Positions 9,300 through 19,252 of a DNA stretch of 64,000 bases are shown here, in pieces (positions within the stretch are counted from its first letter, which is position 1; each line of letters begins with the position of its first letter). This DNA is from Farysia itapuensis (lineage: Eukaryota > Basidiomycota > Ustilaginomycetes > Ustilaginales > Ustilaginaceae). The notes under the pieces are model-generated. The model was not told the DNA's origin and did not search any database. It saw only the letters and a list, made by a program, of their open reading frames with translations. Both the position numbers and the translations under genes were made by a program. The stretch lies in assembly GCA_023212645.1 (NCBI GenBank), contig JALBYC010000034.1:1-64000 (forward strand), in the 5' to 3' direction.

Positions 9300-11201
9300 A
9301 TGGCAGGCAGTGGACTGGATGACGAGCTGTTGGCTCTTGCCGGAGACTCTGACAATGAGCAGCACAAGGCGTCCAGGAAGCAGGTTTCGCGCGGTGGAGA
9401 GTCGTCCTCGGATGACGATCGTCCGCGAGGCAGTGCCGGTACCAGTGCAACGCGCAAACGCCCATCCGCCTCATCATCATCGGCGGCCAAAGCTTCTTCG
9501 TCGATAGCCAAGAAACGGCGTATCGATCTGCTGGATGATTCGGGCGACGAGGATTCCGAGAGAGACGCGCCTGGCTCAGACGCCGATGCGCCAGGGTCGG
9601 ATGACGAAGACGTAGACGGCCGCGAACTGTACTCGTACCAAGGCATCTACAAGAACGCCCAAGACATGGAGCATCTCTTGTCCATGAACGAACTCGAGCG
9701 AGAAGATGTCCTAGCCCGTAGACGTGATGAACAAAACAAGCGTCGGCAAAAGATCGAACTAGCCGCCCTGGTACGAGCGCAAAAGGCCGCAGCCGGTGCC
9801 ACTCAGAAGAAAGCTGCTGCCGGCGGTGGACGCAGCACCGGTGGCACCACCAAAAAGGCGCTTCGTCGCGGCGACCCGTCGGCGTCCAAACCCAAAAAGA
9901 AGCGCCATCACGCCTCGGATTCCGACGACCTCTCCGAAGCAAGCAGCGAAGATGACGAAGCAGAGCAGGACGTAGACAGCGATTTCGAGTACTCGGGTGC
10001 AGCGTCGGCTGCCAAGAATCGGAAGAAAAAGGTGCCGGGACAGACGGATACCAAGATGGCCAAGCTGTCTGAGCTGCGAAAGCGGCGCAAGGAAAAGGCT
10101 GCCGGTGGAGTATCTTCGCGCACGCGGGCCGATTCAGGAGACGAGGAACCGAAAAAGAACAACCGACGCTCGTACGCCAGCTCATCCGACGAAGAGGAAG
10201 AAGGCGGCGTCTCCTACTCGGACTCGGACGAAGAAATCTATGGCAAATCCAAGGCGCGCAAATCCAAAGCCGCAGACGACCATGCGCCAACAAGTTCGAG
10301 CAAAGAGCCTCCCACCTTGGACGAGCTCAACGCGGCGCGTGTTTCTCGAGACACGATCGAGCAGCGACTCTATGCGCCACGGTGGAAGGAGGCGCTTACC
10401 GACGCTTTCATCCGATTCTCCTGGGGCAAACGAGAGCGCGAAGATGGTCAAGGCAAAGAAGAAGTCTACCGCATTCACCAAATCACCGACGTGGTGGAAA
10501 AGCCGGGCAAGTTTTACGACCTGTCGGTCGATTCCTCGGGCAAGTGGACCAACGTCTATCTCGTGTTTGATCACAACAACAGCGAGTATGAAGCCAAGCT
10601 TAGTCTGCTCAGCCGCTCTGATTTCACCGAGAGCGAACGCGATCGATGGATTCGTGCCGTGACGGGAGCAGGGCACAAGCTTCCGCGTGCGTCCAACGTT
10701 GTGCACAAAGCCGACGTGCTGGAGAAGTTCTTTACCTCTCCCCTGACCGAGAGCGACATTGGAAGAATGCTCGAGCACAAGAAGCGGCTAAAGCGCGAAG
10801 CCATCTCGGTCATGGGTGGACGCGCCAACAATTCAGACCCACTCTTGCCGGGAGGAGATGCAACGCCCACAGCTGGATACGACAGTCCCATTCCTGGTCT
10901 TCACCGCAACTCTCAACTGGCACCAGCCAGTCTGGAAGCCAAACTAGCTTCCATGAACGAACGCAATCGCGCCGCGGCCAAGTCCAAGATCTCGGACGTC
11001 GAGCGTAGATCGAGAGCAGCAGCAAAACTACAGTCGGCCCTCCCCTCTTCCCAGCTCTCATCGCAAAGCAGCGATCCACCGTTCCACAGCAACGGACAGA
11101 GCAACGGTCTGGACAAACCTACCACTGCACCATCTGGCAATGGCCTGGTCAAGGTCAACAACCTGGCCAGCAGCGTCGAAGTCGACCTCGGCGACTTCTA
11201 A
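9300..11201 (+). CDS. RTF1: RNA polymerase-associated protein Rtf1 (Paf1 complex)
   Basis: Nuclear transcription-elongation factor that links RNA polymerase II to histone H2B ubiquitination and recruits the Paf1 complex through Spt5. The 633-residue protein begins MAGSGLDDELLALAGDSDNE, a typical acidic Rtf1 start. The first 330 residues are charged, Ser/Asp/Glu and Lys-rich, and include the probable histone-modification region (YSYQGIYKNAQDMEHLLSM begins near residue 110). A Plus3 domain spans about residues 338-463, opening with LDELNAARVSRDTIEQRLYA and containing FSWGKRERED and WTNVYLVFDH. The C-terminus is coiled-coil-like and low in complexity. The start has no competing upstream ATG. Confidence 0.92.
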   Translation: MAGSGLDDELLALAGDSDNEQHKASRKQVSRGGESSSDDDRPRGSAGTSATRKRPSASSSSAAKASSSIAKKRRIDLLDDSGDEDSERDAPGSDADAPGSDDEDVDGRELYSYQGIYKNAQDMEHLLSMNELEREDVLARRRDEQNKRRQKIELAALVRAQKAAAGATQKKAAAGGGRSTGGTTKKALRRGDPSASKPKKKRHHASDSDDLSEASSEDDEAEQDVDSDFEYSGAASAAKNRKKKVPGQTDTKMAKLSELRKRRKEKAAGGVSSRTRADSGDEEPKKNNRRSYASSSDEEEEGGVSYSDSDEEIYGKSKARKSKAADDHAPTSSSKEPPTLDELNAARVSRDTIEQRLYAPRWKEALTDAFIRFSWGKREREDGQGKEEVYRIHQITDVVEKPGKFYDLSVDSSGKWTNVYLVFDHNNSEYEAKLSLLSRSDFTESERDRWIRAVTGAGHKLPRASNVVHKADVLEKFFTSPLTESDIGRMLEHKKRLKREAISVMGGRANNSDPLLPGGDATPTAGYDSPIPGLHRNSQLAPASLEAKLASMNERNRAAAKSKISDVERRSRAAAKLQSALPSSQLSSQSSDPPFHSNGQSNGLDKPTTAPSGNGLVKVNNLASSVEVDLGDF

Positions 11202-11553
11202 TGCATCTCCCCTCTCCTTATCTACATTATATAGCCCTCTCTCTCTCTCTCTCATATCGTCAACAATATCATGCTGGCTGGAATGGAAGTGGAGTGTGCA
11301 CTGCATTTGTATTGCGATAAATACAATTTGAATTGGCGTGTGCGGTGCTTTGGCTTTCAAATCGAAAAGGGTCTGAGCTTTCATCGCTCTCCTTCCCTCC
11401 TTGATCCCCTCCTACCATTCACCCACTCACAAGAAGCGCAGCAAATGTCATCCCATCTGCCAGCAGTCTTTGGCTAAAGCAGACCTGCTCATCACAGACG
11501 ACTTTCGAGTCGTTTCCGCTCTCCTATCGCCGACTTTGGCCGTCTCGTTTACA
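11202..11553. other. Intergenic region upstream of the deubiquitinase gene
   Basis: This 352-bp stretch holds a (CT)n run at 11237-11253 and a pyrimidine-rich leader. The deubiquitinase frame is open from 11401 but starts there with a non-ATG codon, so the segment is treated as 5' UTR. No other gene is seen. Confidence 0.55.
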
Positions 11554-14500
11554 ATGCCTGCTGCCGTCAATGGCAGTGGCGCTCACCGCCCGGAACTGAC
11601 GTCTTCCTCTTCCTTCTTGTCGGCCAATCATCCTGTCAATCTGCGCAAGCAGGCGCAGCCAAAACTGGATTCGTCCTTTTCCGTAAAGACGTACATTGGT
11701 GCAGCCAATGCTTTGCTCGAAAAGGCCAATGCAGCGCATGCACAGGGTCAGATGGAGGTTGCCTTTGTCAACTACCTCAAAGCAGCAGGTGTCGCCTCCT
11801 TTATCTCCAAACACGAAGAATGGCCCAAGATCCAAAAGAGTCGTGGCTCCGTCTATCAGTCGTACAACGAACTGATGAAACAGGTGCCTGCGTTTATCGA
11901 ACGCACAAAGAGGATAGAGGAACAGCTGCGGATTCGAGAGGACCGCAATGCTCAGTTGCAGCAAGAAGTAGCTGCTGCTGCTGCTGCAGCAAGTCGATCT
12001 GCCAGTTCGACCTCGCAGCAAGAGCCGCAGCCACCAGCCGCAACGCGCGATCCTACACCTCCCAGCTCTGAGCATGGCGGACATGTCCGTCATGGAACAG
12101 ACGCCTCGCCTGTTGATGACCATCATCAGGGCTTGCGTTCTTCCAACTCGCTCGCAGATCGTCTTCAAGCGCTTCGAGTCAGTGCAGCCACAGACCCAGC
12201 TGAGCTTCGCTCCAGATCCCGCTCCGGGAGTGTCAACGAGCACACTGGTTTCCCAGCACCTCCCTCGCACCCGGTTGGGAGAGACAAGCGTCCTTTACCC
12301 GAACCGCCATCCAATCGGTCCGCTGACGTGGCGCGTGAATTCGCCGTTGCCCGCGACGTTCCCGACCCCTTTGTGGTACCGCAGTCCAGCAGCTCTCGTC
12401 CCATTGATGGTTTGCCAAGTCCAAATACACAGCACATGGCCTTACCCGCTGCGTCCCCCGCCGCGCCATCGCCATCCCTCATCATCGGTACCAAGCCCAA
12501 CCCTCCGCTCAGGAACCACGTCAGCGTGCAGGAGCTCTTTCTCTTGCTCAACCCTGGGTTTGAGGAGTTTACCGACGCAGACGGCGCTCGCAAGATCGGC
12601 AAAAAGATTGGCTTGTCAGTCCTCTTCCTCGACGTCCGTAGCAGGGCAGAGTATGAGTCTGGTAGAATAGCAGGTGGGTCTTCCGTCTGCATCGAGCCAA
12701 TCACGCTGCGTGAGGGCATGAGCTCGTCCGAGATTCAGGACAAGCTGGTGCTGTCGCCGCAGGAGGAGCAGACTGCTTTCGCGACACGCAACCAGTTCGA
12801 CCTGGTCGTGCTGTATGATCGCAATCTGCGTGCTCTTCGCAGCTCAGCGCACGACACCACGCCCCAGGATCCCAAGGCTCAAGCACGCATGGACGTCCTC
12901 ATCAAAGCGATCTACGAAAACGAGTTTGCAACGACGCTCAAACAGCAGCCAGTCTTGCTCGTCGGCGGCTTCGACAGCTGGCACAAGCATCTCGGTGAAA
13001 AGTACGTGCATCGCGACCGAGCGCCGGATGCGTCCCCCCACCACCATTCAAACGGGGTGCTGTCAGAAGCAGGTACTGGCGATTCTAATGCTTTGCATCA
13101 GCAGCAACACGATCTCAAACGCGCACGCAGACAGCAGCAGATTCTGCCCGATAGCATCAATGGTTCAGCCTCGTCGTCGTCGTCGTCGCGAGCCAGTGCG
13201 CCCGCAGGAAGCTTGCATCCTGGATCCCTGTATCCTGGACGTGGCTCAAGTTCCTCTTCGTACAGCTCATCAAATGGATTTGCTGCTGTCGATGGAGGGC
13301 CGTCGCTGCCGGCTCGCGCCTACCAATCGCCCGGCGTGGGACTACCAAGCTCCATACCACCCACAGGAGCACCGTCCTTCCCGCCGTCCCGCTCCAATTC
13401 GTCCGGCACGTTTGACTACCCGCAGCTGAAATCGTCGGGATCACCGTACGGTATGCCCTCCCCGCAGCCGCCACCGACAGCAGCATCGTCGTCTACCCCG
13501 GCTCCTACAGGTCACACTGCCCGAGCATCGATCTCGACACCGGCAAGCTTGACCCCCGGCGGCGGCGGCGGCGGCTCGGACCCTTCCAAAAAGCAAGTCA
13601 TGGCACCTGGATATGCAGGACACTTGACCACGCAGTCTCGTATGTACTCGAACCCGACCAGCGGACGTCCAGCCGAAGAGATCCGCATCGGCATGACCGG
13701 TCTCAAGAACCTCGGCAATTCGTGCTACATGAATTCGACACTGCAGTGTCTCTCGGCGACGATCCCGCTGGCGAGATTCTTGCTGGATGGGTCGTATAAG
13801 AAGGCGATTAACCGGACCAATCCACTGGGCACGCAGGGTGCCTTGGCAGAGGCTTTTGCCCAGCTCGTGCGCGTCATGTGGAGCGAACAGTACACGTTTG
13901 TCTCGCCCGTCACGTTTCGCGAAGCAATGGCGCGATTCGCCCCCTCGTTTCGCGGCTTTGACCAGCACGATTCGCAGGAATTTCTCGCGATCTTGCTCGA
14001 CGGTCTCCACGAGGATCTGAACTACATTGTCACACGACCACCGGCGATTGAGATGAGCGCAGAGCGGGAAAAGGAACTGGAAACACTTCCGCAGCAGATT
14101 GCGAGCGTAAAGGAGTGGGGGATCTACCGTATGCGCAACGACTCGTTGATCGTAGACTGGTTCCAGGGACAGTTTCGAAACAAGTTGACTTGTCTCACCT
14201 GTGGTAAGACGAGCACCACTTACGAGGCTTTTACCTATCTCTCCCTGCCTATACCGCATGGCAAAGGGGTGTCGTCCAAAGCGACGCTCGAACAGTGTCT
14301 CGACGCATTCGTCCGCGAGGAAGTTTTGGAAAAGGGGGACATGTGGAATTGTCCTCGGTGCAAGCAACTCCGTCGAGCCACGAAACGGCTCTCCATCTCC
14401 CGTCTGCCGCAAGTCCTGCTGATCCACTTGAAACGCTTTTCCTTCAAAGGCCCGTTTACCGACAAGATCGACACAACGGTTTCGTTCAAGACTTCTGCGT

Positions 14501-14769
14501 TGGATTTGACAAACTACATGCCTCCGCCGCTACCACCTGGAGCAGTGACAAAGTCTACCCCGGTATCGCAATCGCAACAACCTCCCTACCTGTACGACCT
14601 CTACGGCGTCACCCACCACTTTGGCTCCCTCAACACCGGTCACTACACCGCCACCATTCGCAACAATGCAGATTGGTGGTACTGCGACGATTCACGTGTC
14701 ACAAAGGGCGACGATCGCCAACTTCACACAAACTCCCCCTACGTACTCTGGTTCCGCAGGCGATCCTAA
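11554..14769 (+). CDS. Ubiquitin carboxyl-terminal hydrolase, Doa4/USP8 type
   Basis: Cysteine protease that removes ubiquitin, in this family mainly at endosomes before cargo enters multivesicular bodies. About 1,071 residues. An N-terminal USP8-dimerisation/MIT-like helical region is at about residues 30-110, a rhodanese-like domain at about 320-485 (SVQELFLLLNPGFEEF, VLFLDVRSRAEYESG), and a long Ser/Pro-rich linker follows. The USP catalytic domain runs from about 710 to the end. The Cys box is GLKNLGNSCYMNSTLQCL, with Cys near residue 724. CxxC pairs in LTCLTCGK and WNCPRCKQ can bind zinc. The His box is LNTGHYTATIRN, followed by WWYCDDSRVT. This domain order matches yeast Doa4 and animal USP8. 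The ATG at 11554 is the first in frame. Confidence 0.9.
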   Translation: MPAAVNGSGAHRPELTSSSSFLSANHPVNLRKQAQPKLDSSFSVKTYIGAANALLEKANAAHAQGQMEVAFVNYLKAAGVASFISKHEEWPKIQKSRGSVYQSYNELMKQVPAFIERTKRIEEQLRIREDRNAQLQQEVAAAAAAASRSASSTSQQEPQPPAATRDPTPPSSEHGGHVRHGTDASPVDDHHQGLRSSNSLADRLQALRVSAATDPAELRSRSRSGSVNEHTGFPAPPSHPVGRDKRPLPEPPSNRSADVAREFAVARDVPDPFVVPQSSSSRPIDGLPSPNTQHMALPAASPAAPSPSLIIGTKPNPPLRNHVSVQELFLLLNPGFEEFTDADGARKIGKKIGLSVLFLDVRSRAEYESGRIAGGSSVCIEPITLREGMSSSEIQDKLVLSPQEEQTAFATRNQFDLVVLYDRNLRALRSSAHDTTPQDPKAQARMDVLIKAIYENEFATTLKQQPVLLVGGFDSWHKHLGEKYVHRDRAPDASPHHHSNGVLSEAGTGDSNALHQQQHDLKRARRQQQILPDSINGSASSSSSSRASAPAGSLHPGSLYPGRGSSSSSYSSSNGFAAVDGGPSLPARAYQSPGVGLPSSIPPTGAPSFPPSRSNSSGTFDYPQLKSSGSPYGMPSPQPPPTAASSSTPAPTGHTARASISTPASLTPGGGGGGSDPSKKQVMAPGYAGHLTTQSRMYSNPTSGRPAEEIRIGMTGLKNLGNSCYMNSTLQCLSATIPLARFLLDGSYKKAINRTNPLGTQGALAEAFAQLVRVMWSEQYTFVSPVTFREAMARFAPSFRGFDQHDSQEFLAILLDGLHEDLNYIVTRPPAIEMSAEREKELETLPQQIASVKEWGIYRMRNDSLIVDWFQGQFRNKLTCLTCGKTSTTYEAFTYLSLPIPHGKGVSSKATLEQCLDAFVREEVLEKGDMWNCPRCKQLRRATKRLSISRLPQVLLIHLKRFSFKGPFTDKIDTTVSFKTSALDLTNYMPPPLPPGAVTKSTPVSQSQQPPYLYDLYGVTHHFGSLNTGHYTATIRNNADWWYCDDSRVTKGDDRQLHTNSPYVLWFRRRS

Positions 14770-15059
14770 ACCCCACTCTTTAAATTAGTTTAACTTACCT
14801 CCTCTCGGCGCTTCGGTGTTGTTGTTGCTTTTGTCTGGTCAGTGCATTTCTCTTTTTTTTCGCAAGCAAGGTTGTTTTTTTTCGTACTGATTGTTTTGCT
14901 AGCCTCCATATGTGTGTGCCGTGTGTGCGCCGGGGTTTGTGTGCATGCAACGAAGGCGGGGTCAGTTGTAGTGTGTCATCAGTGGGCTCAAGGCGGGGCG
15001 AGCTGGGTACTTCTTCGGCACAGACTGAGACAAAAGGGGGGACAAAAAACATCGATGAA

Positions 15060-15077
15060 GAGAGAGAGAGAGAGAGG
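15060..15077. repeat. (GA)n microsatellite
   Basis: Uninterrupted GA dinucleotide run of about 18 bp in non-coding sequence. Confidence 0.85.
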
Positions 15078-15206
15078 CTATACACGCAAGAAGACGCTAT
15101 AAGAGAGGTGTTGTCGACTCAAGGTTCCCCTGTGTGCAGGGTAAGTGCAATGTCGCGGGAAAAGTAAGTTCTAGCACTATCCCTGTCGAGCGCTGACGGG
15201 CGCTGG

Positions 15207-15420
15207 TGGGTGCTGATCATCGGTTTGAACGTAAATACTGGGCCTGTATTTTGAAGAGCTCGCATAGCTCGCATCCCGGCTACGGAGTCGATCTCCCAGT
15301 GCAGAAAAAGGGCTTTTGATTGCAGGAGAGGAACGAGGCCTCTGAGCTCTGAGAGGCTCCCGTGGGTGCTGATAATGGTTTTGAACGTAAATACTGGGCA
15401 TGTATTTTGAAGAGCTCGCA
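15207..15420 (+). repeat. Pair of 58-bp direct repeats, 156 bp apart
   Basis: Copies at 15207-15264 and 15363-15420 share the core TTTGAACGTAAATACTGGGC and TGTATTTTGAAGAGCTCGCA, with only a few mismatches. The spacing of 156 bp leaves 98 bp of sequence between them that also looks partly related in composition. No open reading frame or terminal repeat identifies them as a known element. Confidence 0.85.
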
Positions 15421-15786
15421 GTCAAGCGACTGACCAGCAGGAACCGTACATACCATAGGTGAAACTCGCTAAAAAGCCATAAATGGCAAGAGGCGGACAC
15501 TGGTTTGTGAATGCTTGTGCGGAGTTGTTGCTGTAGCAATGATGGCTCGATCAAGCGGAGACACTCGGACACGAATAGCAGGCAAGGTTGAGAAGATCTT
15601 TGATAAAGAAGAGCGACCGAGTGTCTTCTTCGAAATTGTCGAGGTCACAGGGCCAGAAGGGTCTGTGTCTTGTATGTATGTCTCGATATCGCTTCTTTGC
15701 GCTGTTTCTTTCGCGCGAAAGTTCTCGACGACGCTGCTCTCGCTGCTTTGTGACTGAGAGAATAGAGGCCTCGCCGTCCCATGTCT

Positions 15787-17030
15787 TCATAACCCTCCAT
15801 TTGATAGAGTCTCGAATCCGAAGAGCGGCAGAGAATGTTCTTCTACCAAGTGGTTTGCGATCTCGACTGCTCTCGTATATGTGTGCGAGCCAGAGGGAAC
15901 TGGGCGGGTCTGTTGTACATCTTGCTCCGTGGCCAGTAAGGGAAGTAGATGATCTGTTTGAACATGGTTGGCTAAGTTGGGCATGGTCGTGTGCGGTTGC
16001 AGGGCTTCCTCTGCAGGCAGTGCTTCGTTGTGAGCGCACCAAGGACAGAACCCAGGTCGGACAACTGCTATGCCGACCGACATTGGCGCATATTCGAGAC
16101 TTTGCTTTCGCAACAGCTCTGTCCTATGCTTCGCGCAGTGTCGTCGCCACTCTGCCTGACCAAAGACGAAAGTGTCGCAGAGGATACAATGCATGCTCCG
16201 CCACCGCCTCTAGAAGTTCTAACATTGTCGTGACGTTCTTGGTAGTTCCTGTCACCAGCAGACGATGCTCGTCCTCGAGATGGACGCGGACATTTTGTAT
16301 GCCGGTCACATTGGCATCACAGGATGGCAGCGGACACTTGCCCTTGCCACGGACGTTGTGCTTCTTAAGATGCACGAGCCACATGTGTCTCGCAAGCGAA
16401 CCAGGAGTACTTGCGATTGCTTCCGTGCAGGCGGTGCTCCTGGCGCCTGTCTTCAGAGGGCAGCTGTTTTTGGGTGCTCCCATCGCTGCCACCAAGGGAC
16501 CTGCCTCGGCTACGTGGGTTTCAGCGGCGACACGTCTTGCACATTTACGACGATGCAGTATAAGGGATCCGTAATCAAGTTCTGTGATGGTGCAACGAGC
16601 ACAGCCTCGCTCTGGATGCTCGGCGGAGGAAAGTTGGACTGGGCGTTTAGTGAGCATGTTGGCGACGTCATGAGGCTCGCCAGTTTCAGCAGCGACAAAG
16701 GCTCCTGTGCTCTCTCCATAAGTGTGTCCAGCATACGCTGGCGCAGGTCTTCATGCCTCTTCCTTCCGACAGAGCATCGAGCCCGAACAGGGGGAGAATG
16801 CTCTTCAACCAAGTGATTGCCAGTCTCCACGGCTCTCGTATAAAAGTGCGAGCATGTTGGAAGTGTGCAAGTGCGCTGAGCAATCTGCTGGGTGTCTAGC
16901 AAAGGAAGGAGATGGTGCGACTTAAAATGCTTAGAGAGATTGGACATGCTCGTATGCGGCTGTATGGCCTCTTCGGCAGACTGCTGAGTGCCCTTGCAGT
17001 GGTACCGACAACCATAGCCAGGCTCTTACA
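15787..17030 (-). pseudogene. Broken locus of tandem C2H2-type zinc-finger modules
   Basis: Three related modules follow each other on the minus strand, encoded by 16510-16947 (with a further in-frame piece back to a stop near 17022), 16124-16657 and 15787-16194. Each module pairs a finger of the form C-x2-C..NLxxHxxxxH with one of the form CxxPxC..HLxxEH. The first and third share HLLPLL, YTRAVE and NHLVEEHS. The middle one has GSLARHMWLVH and KCPLPSC..VHLEDEH. The middle module is in a different frame from the other two, no good splice sites were seen, and the third module has lost the two Cys of its second finger. These facts favour decay. The finger layout recalls C-terminal fingers of fungal FluG-domain/tyrosine-recombinase-like proteins, but that resemblance is a weak inference. 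A multi-intron gene is the alternative. Confidence 0.5.
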
Positions 17031-17050
17031 TCGCAGAAAGAGACAAGAAG

Positions 17051-17108
17051 AAGGTGATATAAAGGGGGGAATGGGACGTTGAGGAGGGCGCCCTTTATAT
17101 ATCACCTT
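17051..17108. repeat. Imperfect inverted repeat beside the zinc-finger locus
   Basis: The left arm at 17051-17066 (AAGGTGATATAAAGGG) and the right arm at 17091-17108 are reverse complements except for a 2-nt TA insertion. The loop is 24 nt. It lies just upstream of the broken zinc-finger modules and could be a terminal-repeat scar or a promoter hairpin; the sequence does not decide. Confidence 0.7.
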
Positions 17109-17605
17109 ACTAGCTTATCAGAGCGAGCCCAGGCATCTTCTGATATGAAGTGCTGCGCATCTCTGGTGGTTCTAGAACAACCTGAGTTAGCCAATGTCAA
17201 ACGCGCTGCTTCATTTCGTGACTATGTGACAACAAGGTTGCAGTGGGCAGCGGACCGCGAAATTGTGACATGTCAGAAAGCAGACTCCTCGCCCAACTTG
17301 ACGTGTCTGCCACACGCACCAAAAAGTGCTTTGGCGAACTGTCTGAAAGAGAGCTAACTCGCGCTTTGATCAGTTGCTTTTCGAGTCAGTGCTCGCAGAT
17401 CTCAGCTCCACTCGTAAACCAGGTCCCACTCGCGCGCACAAACAGAAGAAAATATGATGGTACTGTAGTTGCATTCTACTTTTAATAAAGCACGATAATG
17501 GTATGATGGAAATAACCTAGGAAAGACAGAGACGGTGACCAACTGAACAAAACAAACCGAAAAGATGGAAGGGGGGAACCAGGATGCGGGTAAGAAAAGC
17601 GGGAT
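17109..17605. other. Intergenic region downstream of the quinate permease gene
   Basis: No supported gene. It includes the 3' UTR side of the minus-strand permease, with an AATAAA-like AT-rich stretch near 17480-17490 that lies upstream of its mapped stop only in plus orientation. Short plus-strand frames have no domain. Confidence 0.4.
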
Positions 17606-19252
17606 TTAGGCAGTTTCGAGCTTGGTCGCCTCCTCCTTTTCCAAAGCGCTCGAGGCGTCGGAAGAGACACCGTCGTTGCGGAGGGTGCTGACCTGGCCGT
17701 TGTAGTTGGCCTGGGCGGTGGACTCCTGGGCTCGGATGCGGAGCTCCTCGACAAGCTCGCCGTGTGCGCGCCAGACTGGCTTGCGGGCAAACAGGTTGTC
17801 CATCTCCTCCAGCGGGATACCCTTGGTCTCGGGAAGCAGGAAGAAGATGTAGACAATCGAGCAGACCATCATCGAGGCGAAGAAGAGGTAGACACCGTAG
17901 CCCATCTTGGCAAACATGTGAGGCGTACCCTGCGAGATGGCAAAGTTGTAAAGCCAGTTGGAAGCCGAGGCGGTGGTCTGGGCAATAGGGCGCGAGGCGT
18001 TGTCGAACATCTCCGAGTTGATAACCCATGGTGTAGGGTTCCATGTAGGGCCATAGAAGAGTGTCCACACGTAGAAGAAGACGAGTGCGGAAGCACCGGA
18101 GCCGCCAAGGCCGCTGGTGTGACCAGGTGTGCCGGGCTTCTTGATGGCGATGTAGGCGGCAATGTAGTACATGGCGAAAGCACCGCCAGCAGAGCCGATC
18201 ATGAGAAGGCGTCGTCGGCCGACAGTCTCAACAAGGAAGAGGATGTAGATAAAGGAGCCGATGGTCTTGATGATACCAAAGATACCGGTGGTGAGGAGAC
18301 CAGTCGAAGTACCAGTGATACCAAGAGACTTGAAGACGGTGGGCGAGTAGTAGTTGATGGCGTTGATACCGGTAGCGTTCTGCCAAGCGAAGAGCGAGGA
18401 ACCGAAGAGGAGTCGGAGAACGATCTTCTTGTTGGTGAAGGTGCGTCGGAAGGGAGCCCAGTAGCTGTCGCCGCCAACCGAGTTGTTGATCTCCTCGATC
18501 GAGGTGCGCATCATGTTGAACTCCTCGACAAAGTATGGGTCATCAGTGGGGAGGTGTCGGATGTAGGAGAGCTTCTGGCGGGCCTCTTCGGTGCGCGAGC
18601 GCATGAGGAGCCATCGGGGAGATTCGACGAGGAAGAAGCAGCCAATCATGAAGAGACCTCCAGGGATGAGCTGAACAGCAAAGGGGATTCGCCATTGCAT
18701 GACCGAGACGGGAAGAGTCTGGATAACGCCGTAGTTGATGAAGAATCCGACGATACCACCGATTTGCCAGCCGATCTCGTAGATACCGACAGCCTGTCCT
18801 CGCATGGGAGCAGGGGCGATTTCGGAAATGTAGATGGGAGTCAAGTTGGAGGCAGCACCGATAGCAAGACCAGCGATGGCACGACCGGCGTAGATGGGAG
18901 TAAGGTGGGTGGCGGGCGAAGCAATGGTCATGATAACGGCACCGATGGTGAAAACGGTGGAGCAGATGAAAAGACCCTTGCGGCGACCAAGGTAGTGTCC
19001 GATGGGGTGGGCAGCAAAGGCACCGAAGAAGGCACCAGCCTGGTATGTGGAAACCAAGTTGGCAGAGACCGAGGGGGAAAGCTTGCCAAAGGACTTGACG
19101 AAAGAGGGAAGCGCCAGAGTACCACCGATAAAGGCACTATCGTAGCCAATCATCATCGAGGCAAAAGAGGCAATGGCAGCGAGCACCCAGACTCGCCAGT
19201 TGTAGACCGCCGACGGCGTGGGTCGGTCCTCGACACGGCTCATGAAACCCAT
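17606..19252 (-). CDS. Quinate permease, MFS sugar-porter family
   Basis: Plasma-membrane proton symporter expected to import quinate or shikimate. The 548-residue protein has the N-terminal block EDRPTPSAVYNWRVW followed by IASFASMMIGYDSAFIGGTL, which is characteristic of Neurospora qa-y and Aspergillus qutD. Sugar-porter marks are GRRKG after TM2, IYISEIAPAPMRGQ, ESPRWL, GINAINYYSPTVFKSLGITG, VETVGRRRL and PETKGIPLEEMD. Twelve membrane segments are expected. The C-terminal tail is hydrophilic and cytosolic. The start at 19252 is the first in-frame ATG, and a second Met follows at residue 4. The gene diverges from a quinate/shikimate dehydrogenase gene, and a dehydroshikimate dehydratase gene follows, which strongly supports quinate or shikimate as substrate over a simple sugar. 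Confidence 0.92.
   Translation of the reverse strand: MGFMSRVEDRPTPSAVYNWRVWVLAAIASFASMMIGYDSAFIGGTLALPSFVKSFGKLSPSVSANLVSTYQAGAFFGAFAAHPIGHYLGRRKGLFICSTVFTIGAVIMTIASPATHLTPIYAGRAIAGLAIGAASNLTPIYISEIAPAPMRGQAVGIYEIGWQIGGIVGFFINYGVIQTLPVSVMQWRIPFAVQLIPGGLFMIGCFFLVESPRWLLMRSRTEEARQKLSYIRHLPTDDPYFVEEFNMMRTSIEEINNSVGGDSYWAPFRRTFTNKKIVLRLLFGSSLFAWQNATGINAINYYSPTVFKSLGITGTSTGLLTTGIFGIIKTIGSFIYILFLVETVGRRRLLMIGSAGGAFAMYYIAAYIAIKKPGTPGHTSGLGGSGASALVFFYVWTLFYGPTWNPTPWVINSEMFDNASRPIAQTTASASNWLYNFAISQGTPHMFAKMGYGVYLFFASMMVCSIVYIFFLLPETKGIPLEEMDNLFARKPVWRAHGELVEELRIRAQESTAQANYNGQVSTLRNDGVSSDASSALEKEEATKLETA

Larger units (their letters stand above)
14770..15786. other. Intergenic region with simple sequence and a direct repeat
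   Basis: There is no supported gene. The segment contains T-rich tracts near 14850-14885, a GA microsatellite at 15060-15077 and a pair of 58-bp direct repeats (listed separately). Minus-strand frames here only mirror the repeat units and have no recognisable domain. Confidence 0.5.

Noticed and set aside
15177..15572. Minus-strand frame with repeated SSSKYxPSIYVQ
   Set aside because: The peptide repeat merely reflects the 58-bp DNA direct repeat; no start context or domain.
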